Below the pieces are notes generated by a model. The model searched no databases. It was not told where the DNA came from and was given only the letters and a program-made list of their open reading frames with translations. Both the position numbers and the translations under genes were made by a program. This document shows positions 17,262-23,966 of a DNA stretch of 64,000 nucleotides, piece after piece. Position 1 is the stretch's first letter; every line of letters starts with the position of its first letter. The DNA comes from an uncultured bacterium (GTDB lineage: Bacteria > Bacillota > Clostridia > Lachnospirales > Lachnospiraceae): positions 1 to 64,000 of the forward strand of contig CAOKFN010000007.1 in the NCBI GenBank assembly GCA_948467735.1, in the 5' to 3' direction.

Positions 17262-18512
17262 TTATTCGTCCCCGGCTTCGCCTGAGTTCAAAGTGGAGCG
17301 CACGGAGATGCCGTTTACTTCCACGCTGCCGTCCAGTTCAATGACAAGGCATTCCCGGCCGTCGATATTGCGTGTTTCGATTAAATCCGTGCGCTCGGGA
17401 TTTACCTTGATGATGATGTCCGGAGTTTTGACTTCAAAGGTGCGGGTATTTATGACATTATTCATGAGCAGGGAGGTTTTTTCTCCGGCCGTTTCGTCGT
17501 AGCGTTTGTCAAAGTCGCTCAGCCGCTCGTTGGCAACGCCGCTGTCGGCCAAGAGGGTCTTGACTTCGTTCTTGTCCAGAGCCAAGGGCTCCGGAGATTC
17601 CTTGTGTTCTTCCGCCAGTTCGTTTAGCTTGTCATGAATATTTTTCACCGTTTCGATGCTACAGTCCTCGCCCAGAGTATCTTCTATAATTGCCTGAAAG
17701 GTTTCTTTCTGGCCTCCGGCGGACATGGGGAGGGGGCAGCCTAAGATGGGCTCCACAAAGCTCTCCCGCAGTTCCTCAGAATTTTTGGAGTAGTAGAGGA
17801 CGCTGTGGATATCCGTGCTTCTGTCATGGAACGCGGGGAAGAGGAAGCCGGTCTCGGGCAGGCTTACCACCCAGTCCCTGACGCGGTTCTGGAAGGCGTT
17901 TTCCTCCGGATTGTAGCTTAGGCCCGGCTTGGACAGCTCCACGGGGCAGATACAGCATAATATGTATTCGTACACTTCGTCGGAAGCGTCTTCCATTTCG
18001 ATTCCGTCGGAGGTTCTGCCCGGAACGTCATAGGCGTCATGAACCAGCAGAATGAGATAATTTCCCACATATTCATAATTTTCTATGATTTTGTCGTAAA
18101 ACTGCTCCAGCAGGGCGTCGTCTTTTAACTTACTGTTTCTTAAGCGGAGCAGAAAGTCCTGCTGATTTTCGGATTCCGAAGTGCCGGAAACGCCCTCGGG
18201 AGCAGCATTGCCGCCGGAGGAGGCGCTGCCGGGAACCGCTTCGCCGCTTGTGTGTTCACTGTCGGCGGACACGGCGTTCACATGGAGAGGGAATTCCAGT
18301 GTCAGCAGATTTTTTCCCAGAGTACCGGAGAGGGTCTTTCGCAGGATTTCAAAATATTTGAACATTTCTTCTTCCGGAAGCGCCAGAAACGCCTGTTTAA
18401 ATTCTGTTTTTTTGTTTTTTTCTCCGTCCACATAACAGCCGCAGATGCGGGTGAGGGAACAATTTCTTGGAGTCAATAGTTTTTTGAGTTCGGATACTTC
18501 TTGTTTCGTCAT
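17262..18512 (-). CDS. DUF4317 family protein
   Basis: 416 residues. The opening MTKQEVSELKKLLTPRNCSL and the following ICGCYVDGEKNKK are the hallmark of DUF4317, a family common in Clostridia with no established function. Residues about 95-120 are a low-complexity Ser/Gly/Glu stretch. No signal peptide or membrane segments. Single gene transcribed divergently from mscL, with its own promoter at 18593-18621. Confidence 0.8.
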   Translation of the reverse strand: MTKQEVSELKKLLTPRNCSLTRICGCYVDGEKNKKTEFKQAFLALPEEEMFKYFEILRKTLSGTLGKNLLTLEFPLHVNAVSADSEHTSGEAVPGSASSGGNAAPEGVSGTSESENQQDFLLRLRNSKLKDDALLEQFYDKIIENYEYVGNYLILLVHDAYDVPGRTSDGIEMEDASDEVYEYILCCICPVELSKPGLSYNPEENAFQNRVRDWVVSLPETGFLFPAFHDRSTDIHSVLYYSKNSEELRESFVEPILGCPLPMSAGGQKETFQAIIEDTLGEDCSIETVKNIHDKLNELAEEHKESPEPLALDKNEVKTLLADSGVANERLSDFDKRYDETAGEKTSLLMNNVINTRTFEVKTPDIIIKVNPERTDLIETRNIDGRECLVIELDGSVEVNGISVRSTLNSGEAGDE

Positions 18513-18592
18513 GAATTTACCTCTTTATGTGAAGTTTTTGGCAGTCCGGCCCGCCGTCCTGCCCTTGGCATAAATTATTTCGGACATGCCTT

Positions 18593-18621
18593 AGTATATA
18601 CTAAATTTTCCGAATGGGCAA
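18593..18621 (-). promoter_or_regulatory. promoter of the DUF4317 gene with overlapping palindrome
   Basis: Minus strand TTGCCC (18621-18616), 17-bp spacer, TATACT (18598-18593). The -10 lies inside a perfect 14-bp palindrome TTAGTATATACTAA (18591-18604), a possible operator. Confidence 0.55.
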
Positions 18622-18634
18622 GTACACAAAGCTA

Positions 18635-18663
18635 TTGTGATTGGGAAATTCTTGTGTTACTAT
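18635..18663 (+). promoter_or_regulatory. promoter of mscL
   Basis: TTGTGA at 18635-18640, 17-bp spacer, TACTAT at 18658-18663, about 75 nt before the mscL ATG. Confidence 0.55.
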
Positions 18664-18739
18664 TTAAGAGGACGAATCCGCGAGGCGGCGCCGGAAAAAA
18701 CGGCGGGCGCTTAAAAGAGAGGAAAGGCAGGAAAAGTGT

Positions 18740-19204
18740 ATGAGCAGAGAAAAGGGAAAGGGTTTTATTGCGGAGTTTAAGAAATTTATCATGCGGGGCA
18801 ATGTGCTGGATATGGCGGTGGGCGTCATTGTGGGAGGCGCTTTTACTTCCATTGTGACTTCTTTAAATCAGGATATTTTGACCCCCATTCTGGCGGTTTT
18901 CGGCGGGACGGATTTTGGGTATCTGACGGTGACATTGGGCAGCGGGGAAAATGCGCCGGTGCTCTGCTATGGCAATTTTATTACGGCGGTGATTAATTTC
19001 CTGATTACGGCGCTGGTTATTTTTTGTCTGATCAAAGGGATCAACGCTGTGGGCGACAGGGTGAAGAGGGCGGAAGAAAAGCGCGCGGCAGAAGCAAATC
19101 CGCCAAAGCCCACAACGAAGAAATGTCCTTATTGTCTCAGTGAGATACCGATAGAAGCGGTCAGATGCGCTCATTGTACTTCCCGACTGGATGAAGAGGA
19201 TTGA
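18740..19204 (+). CDS. mscL: large-conductance mechanosensitive channel MscL
   Basis: 154 residues. The N-terminus FIAEFKKFIMRGNVLDMAVG is the MscL signature; TM1 about 20-42 and TM2 about 75-98 flank a short extracellular loop. The channel opens under membrane tension to release solutes in osmotic downshock. Like many clostridial MscL proteins it ends in a zinc-ribbon-like tail (CPYCLSEIP ... CAHC). The following TPR lipoprotein gene starts 20 nt after its stop, so they are likely co-transcribed. Confidence 0.95.
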   Translation: MSREKGKGFIAEFKKFIMRGNVLDMAVGVIVGGAFTSIVTSLNQDILTPILAVFGGTDFGYLTVTLGSGENAPVLCYGNFITAVINFLITALVIFCLIKGINAVGDRVKRAEEKRAAEANPPKPTTKKCPYCLSEIPIEAVRCAHCTSRLDEED

Positions 19205-19224
19205 GAGAAGCGAGGAATCAATAT

Positions 19225-20280
19225 ATGAGAAAGCGCAGAAAGATAAGCTGTCTGGCTGTGGCCGCGTTTGCGTTGATGCTTACGGGCTGCGGCGAGACAG
19301 GGGAAAATACGAAAAGCGCCGTCGGGCTGATACAGGGGCTGGATTATGAGGGCGCGCTGGCCGCGCTGGATACTGCGGAAAAGGAAGGCGAGAACATCCG
19401 GCTGATTAACAGGGCTAGGGGCATTGCCTGCATGGGGCTTACGGATTATGAACGGGCGGCGGACTTTTTTGAAGCCGCGCTTGCGGGAAGCAATGGTCTG
19501 GTACAGAATGTGGATTTTGACTTGAATTATTATTTGGCGGCGGCATATACCAAAAGCGGTATGAACGGCGAGGCGGAAAATATTTATAATGCCATTCTTG
19601 CTCTGCGGCCCAATGAGAAAGACGCCTATTTCCTGCGGGGAAATGCGAGGATGGCGCTTGACAATTTTGACGGGGCGAAAGAGGATTTTGACAAGGTTAT
19701 TGCCATGGAGCCTAAAAATTACGACAGGCTGATACAAATTTATGAAGTGCTTGACTATTACGGCCATGAGGAGCTTGGCCGGGAATATCTGCGAACCGCT
19801 CTTGCTTCCGGGGAAGCGGGCAGCTCCAAGGAGATGAATCGATACGACAGCGGGCGGATTTATTATTATCTGGGCGAGTACCAGAACGCTTATATTGCTT
19901 TGGAGGAGGCAAAGGAGCAGGGCGGCGCGGAGAGCTTCCTATATTTGGGCAGGGCATATGAGGCGACCGGGGACTATAATTACGCCGCCAATGTCTATAA
20001 TAATTATCTGAGTAAAAATGCGGGGAATGCGGAAATGTATAACCAGCTGGGTCTCTGTGAGATTGCAAGAGGGGATTACCAGAAGGCATTGGATGCGTTT
20101 CAGGCGGGGATACAGCTGGAGAACGCGGCTATGATGCAGACCTTGTCGTTTAATCAGATTGTGGCGTATGAATACTTGGGAGATTACAGGAAAGCATTTG
20201 AATTAGTGGAAAGTTATTTGAAAAGCTACCCTGACGATGTTCAGGCAGGGAGAGAATATGATTTTCTTTCAACTCGCTGA
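19225..20280 (+). CDS. TPR-repeat lipoprotein
   Basis: 351 residues from ATG 19225 (AGCGAGG upstream); an earlier in-frame TTG at 19201 overlaps the mscL stop and is less likely. Lipobox L-M-L-T-G-C near residue 21 marks a membrane-anchored lipoprotein. The rest is a run of tetratricopeptide repeats (for example YLAAAYTKSGMNGEAENIYN, YLGRAYEATGDYNYAANVYN, YNQLGLCEIARGDYQKALDA), a scaffold for protein-protein contacts on the outside of the membrane. Partner unknown. Followed by a strong hairpin at 20286-20319. Confidence 0.85.
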   Translation: MRKRRKISCLAVAAFALMLTGCGETGENTKSAVGLIQGLDYEGALAALDTAEKEGENIRLINRARGIACMGLTDYERAADFFEAALAGSNGLVQNVDFDLNYYLAAAYTKSGMNGEAENIYNAILALRPNEKDAYFLRGNARMALDNFDGAKEDFDKVIAMEPKNYDRLIQIYEVLDYYGHEELGREYLRTALASGEAGSSKEMNRYDSGRIYYYLGEYQNAYIALEEAKEQGGAESFLYLGRAYEATGDYNYAANVYNNYLSKNAGNAEMYNQLGLCEIARGDYQKALDAFQAGIQLENAAMMQTLSFNQIVAYEYLGDYRKAFELVESYLKSYPDDVQAGREYDFLSTR

Positions 20281-20285
20281 ATTAT

Positions 20286-20319
20286 AATAGGAGACCGGTT
20301 TTACTGCCGGTCTCCTATT
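20286..20319. terminator. bidirectional terminator hairpin
   Basis: AATAGGAGACCGG (20286-20298) pairs over 13 bp with CCGGTCTCCTATT (20307-20319), loop 8 nt, between the convergent TPR lipoprotein and cold-shock genes. Flanks are A/T rich on both sides though without a long T-run. Confidence 0.7.
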
Positions 20320-20358
20320 TGATTCACGACATATGGATGTCGCAGGTTGTCAACGCAG

Positions 20359-20574
20359 TTAAGCTACTACAGTAACATTGGTAGCGCGAATTTTGCTGCT
20401 GTTCTGAGGATCGCATTCCGTATCAAAAGTAACCTTCTGGCCTTCTTCCAGAGACTTGAAGCCATCAGCGTTGATTGCGGAAAAATGTACGAATACCTCT
20501 TCGCCGTTTGCATCGTTGGTGATGAAACCATAGCCCTTTTGTGCGTTAAACCATTTGACTGTACCGTTATTCAT
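20359..20574 (-). CDS. cspA: cold-shock protein (CspA family)
   Basis: 71 residues, a single cold-shock domain. RNP1-like KGYGFIT and RNP2-like VFVHFSAI motifs are intact, so it should bind single-stranded nucleic acid and act as an RNA chaperone. AAGGAGG (20587-20581) gives a near-perfect RBS. The transcript starts about 150 nt upstream (promoter 20755-20726) and passes through a very stable hairpin with a U-run (20697-20640), described separately. Whether it is cold-induced or constitutive cannot be told from the protein. Confidence 0.95.
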   Translation of the reverse strand: MNNGTVKWFNAQKGYGFITNDANGEEVFVHFSAINADGFKSLEEGQKVTFDTECDPQNSSKIRATNVTVVA

Positions 20575-20634
20575 TTGGCACCTCCTTAAGAAAAGTGAGT
20601 AAAAATAATAGTGTTGCCGATTCTAAATCATAAG

Positions 20635-20697
20635 GCAAAAACTCGCATATTTTTGTAAATCATTATCAAAGCAATGACTTACAAAAATATGCGAGTT
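20635..20697 (-). promoter_or_regulatory. attenuator-like hairpin in the cspA leader
   Basis: A perfect 19-bp inverted repeat, 20640-20658 with 20679-20697; the 20-nt loop contains a further 5-bp helix (TCATT/AATGA). On the minus strand the hairpin is followed by a run of five T (20639-20635 region), so it has the form of an intrinsic terminator between the promoter and the coding sequence. A smaller hairpin CTACTT/AAGTAG precedes it. Confidence 0.65.
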
Positions 20698-20725
20698 CCA
20701 TGGCTTCTACTTAGAATACAAGTAG

Positions 20726-20755
20726 AGTATAGCATTAGAATATGGAAAATGTCAA
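20726..20755 (-). promoter_or_regulatory. promoter of cspA
   Basis: Minus strand TTGACA (20755-20750), 18-bp spacer, TATACT (20731-20726). Confidence 0.65.
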
Positions 20756-20846
20756 CAATTTTTATGATTTTTTTATAAAATGAATAACATATTTTAAAAA
20801 TGGGAAAGCTTGCCATGAATAATTTATATGGACGGAGGTATTTTTT

Positions 20847-21482
20847 ATGATTCTGGGTGTGCTTTGGGTAGTGACGGCGGTGGTCGTGGGATTTATGCTG
20901 GGCAGGGTTTCCATGTATGGGCTGGTGCTGGAAGGAGCGGAGGAAGAGGAGAGTGAAAGGCCGTTTTTTCAAGCGGGGGACAGAAGCGTGATACATCGGG
21001 GACGGGGACACCGGGCCGTGGAAGAGATGAAGGTTTGGTCCGTGGGAAGTCCTGTTACCGGCGAAGTGGTAGGGCAGGGGGAGGGAGATCATCCCGTCAT
21101 TGTGATTCGCCCCGACACAGATAAGCTGTACGCGCCTGCAAGCGGTAAAATCACCCGTCTGTTTCCTATGGGAAATGCTTTTTTGTTTGTCACGGAATTC
21201 GGGGCGGAGCTGTATATTCAGGCCGGAGATATGGAGGATGAGCTTCTGGGGCGCCATTACCGTCCGAGGATTGTGCAGAACGAGGTGGTGGCAAAGGGAA
21301 AGCTTCTTCTGGAATTTGACAGACAGGGATTGGAGGCGGAGGGCGCTTCGGCGGAAGTAACCGTATGTGTGGAAAACGGCGTCTATGGCGGAGATGTGAA
21401 AATGACTGCGCAGGAGCGGGTTAAAATAGGAGAGGAAATCCTGCAGGTCAGGGAGCCGGCAGGGCGCAGGGCGGCAGGTTAG
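20847..21482 (+). CDS. membrane-anchored EIIA(Glc)-like protein lacking catalytic histidines
   Basis: 211 residues. One N-terminal membrane segment (residues 1-25), an acidic linker, then a domain resembling PTS EIIA of the glucose class: SPVTGEVV, LYAPASGKITRLFP, GAELYI, and a later VVAKGKLLLEFD. In true EIIA(Glc) two histidines 15 residues apart carry and relay the phosphate; the aligned positions here are N110 (PMGNAF) and Q125 (ELYIQAG), the same 15 apart. The region usually between the first two strands is also shortened. Phosphotransfer is therefore unlikely; a binding or regulatory role at the membrane is inferred. Monocistronic; RBS GGAGG. Confidence 0.7.
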   Translation: MILGVLWVVTAVVVGFMLGRVSMYGLVLEGAEEEESERPFFQAGDRSVIHRGRGHRAVEEMKVWSVGSPVTGEVVGQGEGDHPVIVIRPDTDKLYAPASGKITRLFPMGNAFLFVTEFGAELYIQAGDMEDELLGRHYRPRIVQNEVVAKGKLLLEFDRQGLEAEGASAEVTVCVENGVYGGDVKMTAQERVKIGEEILQVREPAGRRAAG

Positions 21483-21575
21483 TTCCGGCGGGATACGGCG
21501 GCCTTGGTTAGACGCGGAATAAAAGGCGGCCAAGGCCGCGAAAAGAAGCTTTCAAGATAAAAAAGAGGTTTCCTC

Positions 21576-21604
21576 TTGACAAAACATGGAAAGTATTATA
21601 TTAT
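21576..21604 (+). promoter_or_regulatory. promoter of metY
   Basis: TTGACA at 21576-21581, 17-bp spacer, TATTAT at 21599-21604. An inverted CTATT/AATAG pair (21605-21609, 21621-21625) covers the start site and may be an operator for a sulfur regulator; no SAM riboswitch or T-box is seen in the short leader. Confidence 0.65.
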
Positions 21605-21668
21605 CTATTAAACCTACTTGAATAGTATAGAATAAAAACAGCCCTACAACGGCGGATAGGAGAGAACT

Positions 21669-22973
21669 ATGAGCAGAACACCTTTTGCGGAAAGAAAACT
21701 AAAATTTGAGACTTTGCAGCTCCATGTGGGGCAGGAACAGCCTGACCCGGCGACGGATGCAAGGGCGGTGCCTATTTACCAGACCTCGTCCTATGTATTT
21801 CGGGACTGCGGGCATGCGGCGGCGAGGTTCGGGCTGGCGGACAGCGGAAATATTTACGGAAGGCTGACCAATCCCACGCAGGACGTATTTGAGAAAAGGG
21901 TCGCGGCGCTGGAGGGCGGTACGGCGGCGCTGGCTGCTGCAAGCGGCGCGGCGGCGATTGCGTATGCCATTGAAAATCTGGCCAAGGCCGGGGACAATAT
22001 TGTGGCGGCGAACAATATTTACGGGGGTACATATAATCTGCTGGCCCATACCCTTGCGGATTTCGGCATTCAAACCACCTTTGTGAACCCGGCGGATTAT
22101 GCGGCAGTGGAGAGAGCCATTCAGGAGAACACCAAGGGGCTTTTTATTGAGACGCTTGGAAATCCCAATTCCGATGTGGCGGATATTGAGAAGCTCGCCC
22201 GGATTGCCCATGCCAAGGGGATTCCTCTGGTGGTGGACAATACGTTTGCAACCCCTTATTTGGTGCGGCCCTTTGAATACGGAGCGGATATTGTAGTGCA
22301 TTCCGCAACCAAGTTCATCGGCGGTCATGGCACTGCGATCGGCGGCGTCATTGTGGAGAACGGAAAATTTGACTGGAAGGCCGGGGGAAAATTCCCTCGC
22401 TTGGCCGCGCCCAATGCCAGCTATCATGGTGTGAATTTTGCGGAAGCGGTTCCCGGGGCGGCGTTTGTGACGGCCATTCGGGCGACTCTTCTGAGGGATA
22501 CGGGCGCAGCGCTCTCTCCCTTCCATGCCTTTCTCTTTCTACAGGGACTGGAAACGCTGTCTCTGCGGGTGGAGCGCCATGTGGAAAACGCGCTGAAGGT
22601 GGTGGAATATCTGAGCAAAAATCCAAAGGTGCAGAAGGTGCATCATCCTTCTGTGTCGGAGGATCCGGTGCAGCAGGCGCTGTATCGGAAGTATTTTCCC
22701 AAGGGGGGCGGTTCTATTTTCACGTTTGAAGTCAAGGGCGGCGAGGAGGAGGCCAAAAAGTTTATCGACAATCTGGAGCTGTTCTCTCTGCTTGCAAATG
22801 TGGCGGACGTGAAATCGCTGGTGATTCATCCTGCCTCCACCACCCATGCCCAGCTTAACGAGAAGGAGCTTCAGGAGCAGGGCATCTATAAAAATACCGT
22901 CCGTCTTTCTATCGGAACGGAAAATATCGATGATATTATTGAAGACTTAGAGGGCGGATTTGCCGGTATTTGA
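21669..22973 (+). CDS. metY: O-acetylhomoserine aminocarboxypropyltransferase (sulfhydrylase)
   Basis: 434 residues of the Cys/Met-metabolism PLP enzyme family. Landmarks: FETLQLHVGQEQPDPATDARA near the start, ALAAASGAAAIAYA, VVDNTFATPYL, and the PLP lysine in HSATKFIGGHGT (about residue 213). The length and the QTSSYVFRDCGHAAARF segment fit MetY rather than cystathionine gamma-synthase. The reaction is O-acetylhomoserine plus sulfide to homocysteine (or plus methanethiol to methionine). RBS ATAGGAGAG precedes the ATG. It stands alone with its own promoter. Confidence 0.93.
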   Translation: MSRTPFAERKLKFETLQLHVGQEQPDPATDARAVPIYQTSSYVFRDCGHAAARFGLADSGNIYGRLTNPTQDVFEKRVAALEGGTAALAAASGAAAIAYAIENLAKAGDNIVAANNIYGGTYNLLAHTLADFGIQTTFVNPADYAAVERAIQENTKGLFIETLGNPNSDVADIEKLARIAHAKGIPLVVDNTFATPYLVRPFEYGADIVVHSATKFIGGHGTAIGGVIVENGKFDWKAGGKFPRLAAPNASYHGVNFAEAVPGAAFVTAIRATLLRDTGAALSPFHAFLFLQGLETLSLRVERHVENALKVVEYLSKNPKVQKVHHPSVSEDPVQQALYRKYFPKGGGSIFTFEVKGGEEEAKKFIDNLELFSLLANVADVKSLVIHPASTTHAQLNEKELQEQGIYKNTVRLSIGTENIDDIIEDLEGGFAGI

Positions 22974-23028
22974 GCTGTTAATTCGTGAAAGATATGATTC
23001 CCGCCGACCCGAGACGCTGTGGGCGGAT

Positions 23029-23057
23029 TTGTCAGGACGGAAGGGCAGAAGTATTAT
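23029..23057 (+). promoter_or_regulatory. promoter of predicted small RNA
   Basis: TTGTCA at 23029-23034, 17-bp spacer, TATTAT at 23052-23057, predicting a start near 23064. Confidence 0.6.
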
Positions 23058-23063
23058 AGTGTG

Positions 23064-23203
23064 GACGGATGAAAAGGCGACAGCTGCCGCAAGTCGGGAC
23101 AGGCAGTACCGAGCTGGTCAACGGTTAAGCCGGGGTGCCGTCCTTTGGGTACTCTCGCAGGAAAAGGCGATATCTCCCCTTTGGGGGCGCATATCGCTTT
23201 TTT
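23064..23203 (+). ncRNA. predicted ~140-nt structured RNA, family unknown
   Basis: Bounded by its own promoter (23029-23057) and a strong intrinsic terminator (23167-23203). Pairings visible: CGAC 23078-23081 with GTCG 23093-23096 and CTGCC 23084-23088 with GGCAG 23102-23106, which interleave as an H-type pseudoknot; AGTACC 23105-23110 with GGTACT 23148-23153 (mutually exclusive with part of the former). AAAAGGCGA occurs at both the 5' end (23072) and the start of the terminator (23163), so alternative pairing of the terminator is conceivable. No long ORF with RBS fits. Not recognised as tmRNA, 6S, SRP RNA, T-box or a riboswitch class I know. Confidence 0.5.
23167..23203 (+). terminator. Rho-independent terminator
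   Basis: GCGATAT (23167-23173) pairs with ATATCGC (23191-23197), with CCCC/GGGG inside, followed by six T (23198-23203). Confidence 0.85.
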
Positions 23204-23241
23204 GTTATCCGGCCCTGCGGCTTGCAGAAGATAAAAAATTC

Positions 23242-23270
23242 TTGACAAATACCCGGATGGGGTATATTAT
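23242..23270 (+). promoter_or_regulatory. promoter of csoR-copA
   Basis: TTGACA at 23242-23247, 17-bp spacer, TATTAT at 23265-23270. The spacer is occupied by a CsoR-type operator, so repressor binding would block polymerase. Confidence 0.8.
23249..23265. promoter_or_regulatory. CsoR-type operator 1
   Basis: ATACCCGGATGGGGTAT, a palindrome matching the TACCC-N4-GGGTA pattern bound by copper-sensing CsoR repressors, placed between -35 and -10. Confidence 0.8.
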
Positions 23271-23286
23271 TTATTTGTGAAGTCAA

Positions 23287-23303
23287 ATACCCCGGCAGGG
23301 TAT
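23287..23303. promoter_or_regulatory. CsoR-type operator 2
   Basis: ATACCCCGGCAGGGTAT, a second copy of the same palindrome just downstream of the transcription start, centre 38 bp from operator 1. Confidence 0.75.
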
Positions 23304-23520
23304 TAATCTGCCAGATAGAAAATCAATTTCAGGAGATACTAAGCGGATAGAAAAAGATGAGAAAATCTACAGGTCTCAGTCTGATATTGTGAGGGATGGC
23401 TTTAGAAGGGGCTGAATGTCTTATGAAATATGCAGGAGGTATAAGCTTCGGAGGAAGCATCCATGCAATTTTGTCAAGGATATGGGATGGATGTCTGCTG
23501 AGCGGACGGGAGGAGGCAAT

Positions 23521-23877
23521 ATGGAAAACGACGCCGTGAATCACAAGGGGACGCAGGAAATTAAGGAAGCTATTGTGGATGCGCAGGAATGCGGCTTTCG
23601 TCAAAAAGCAGCGCCTAGGGGAGAACGGGAGCTGAAGCAGCTGAAAAACCGTTTGAACCGTATGGCGGGGCAGTTAAACGGTATTGGGAAGATGCTGGAT
23701 GAAAATCGATACTGCGGGGATATACTGACGCAGGTGGCGGCGGTGGAGAGCGCGCTGCAGTCCTTCGGTTATCTGATACTTCAGGAACATATGGAGACTT
23801 GTGTGGTGGAAGAAATCGGGAAAGGAAACGTGGCGGTGATAGCGGAAGCGGTGGAATTGGTGAAAAAATTAAAATAG
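23521..23877 (+). CDS. csoR: CsoR-family copper-sensing repressor
   Basis: 118 residues from ATG 23521, preferred because GGGAGGAGGC lies just upstream; the frame is open further 5' but without an equal site. The CsoR/RcnR helical fold is shown by LKNRLNRMAGQLNGIGKMLD. Copper ligands C65, H90 and C94 have the same spacing (25 and 4) as in Mycobacterium tuberculosis CsoR (C36, H61, C65). With two operators of the CsoR type in the promoter and a copper ATPase 89 nt downstream, autorepression relieved by Cu(I) is a strong inference. The first 30 residues are an unusual charged extension. Confidence 0.9.
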   Translation: MENDAVNHKGTQEIKEAIVDAQECGFRQKAAPRGERELKQLKNRLNRMAGQLNGIGKMLDENRYCGDILTQVAAVESALQSFGYLILQEHMETCVVEEIGKGNVAVIAEAVELVKKLK

Positions 23878-23966
23878 ATGAAAGGATAACATGAAACAGG
23901 CAATGAAAGGAAGAAGCTGACGGAATATGAGGATTGAAGTGAGTTAAAAAGGAGGCAGTATATAAT

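Noticed and set aside
21605..21668. SAM riboswitch or T-box in the metY leader
   Set aside because: The leader is only about 60 nt and lacks the conserved elements and any terminator hairpin.
23025..23060. SRP RNA-like motif (GTCAGGACGGAAGGGCAG)
   Set aside because: It lacks one base of the conserved SRP loop, the flanks do not form the SRP helix, and the stretch is better explained as a promoter spacer.
22960..23280. Possible 106-residue protein overlapping the end of metY
   Set aside because: It runs through a promoter, a terminator and the CsoR promoter region, has no RBS and no protein-like character.
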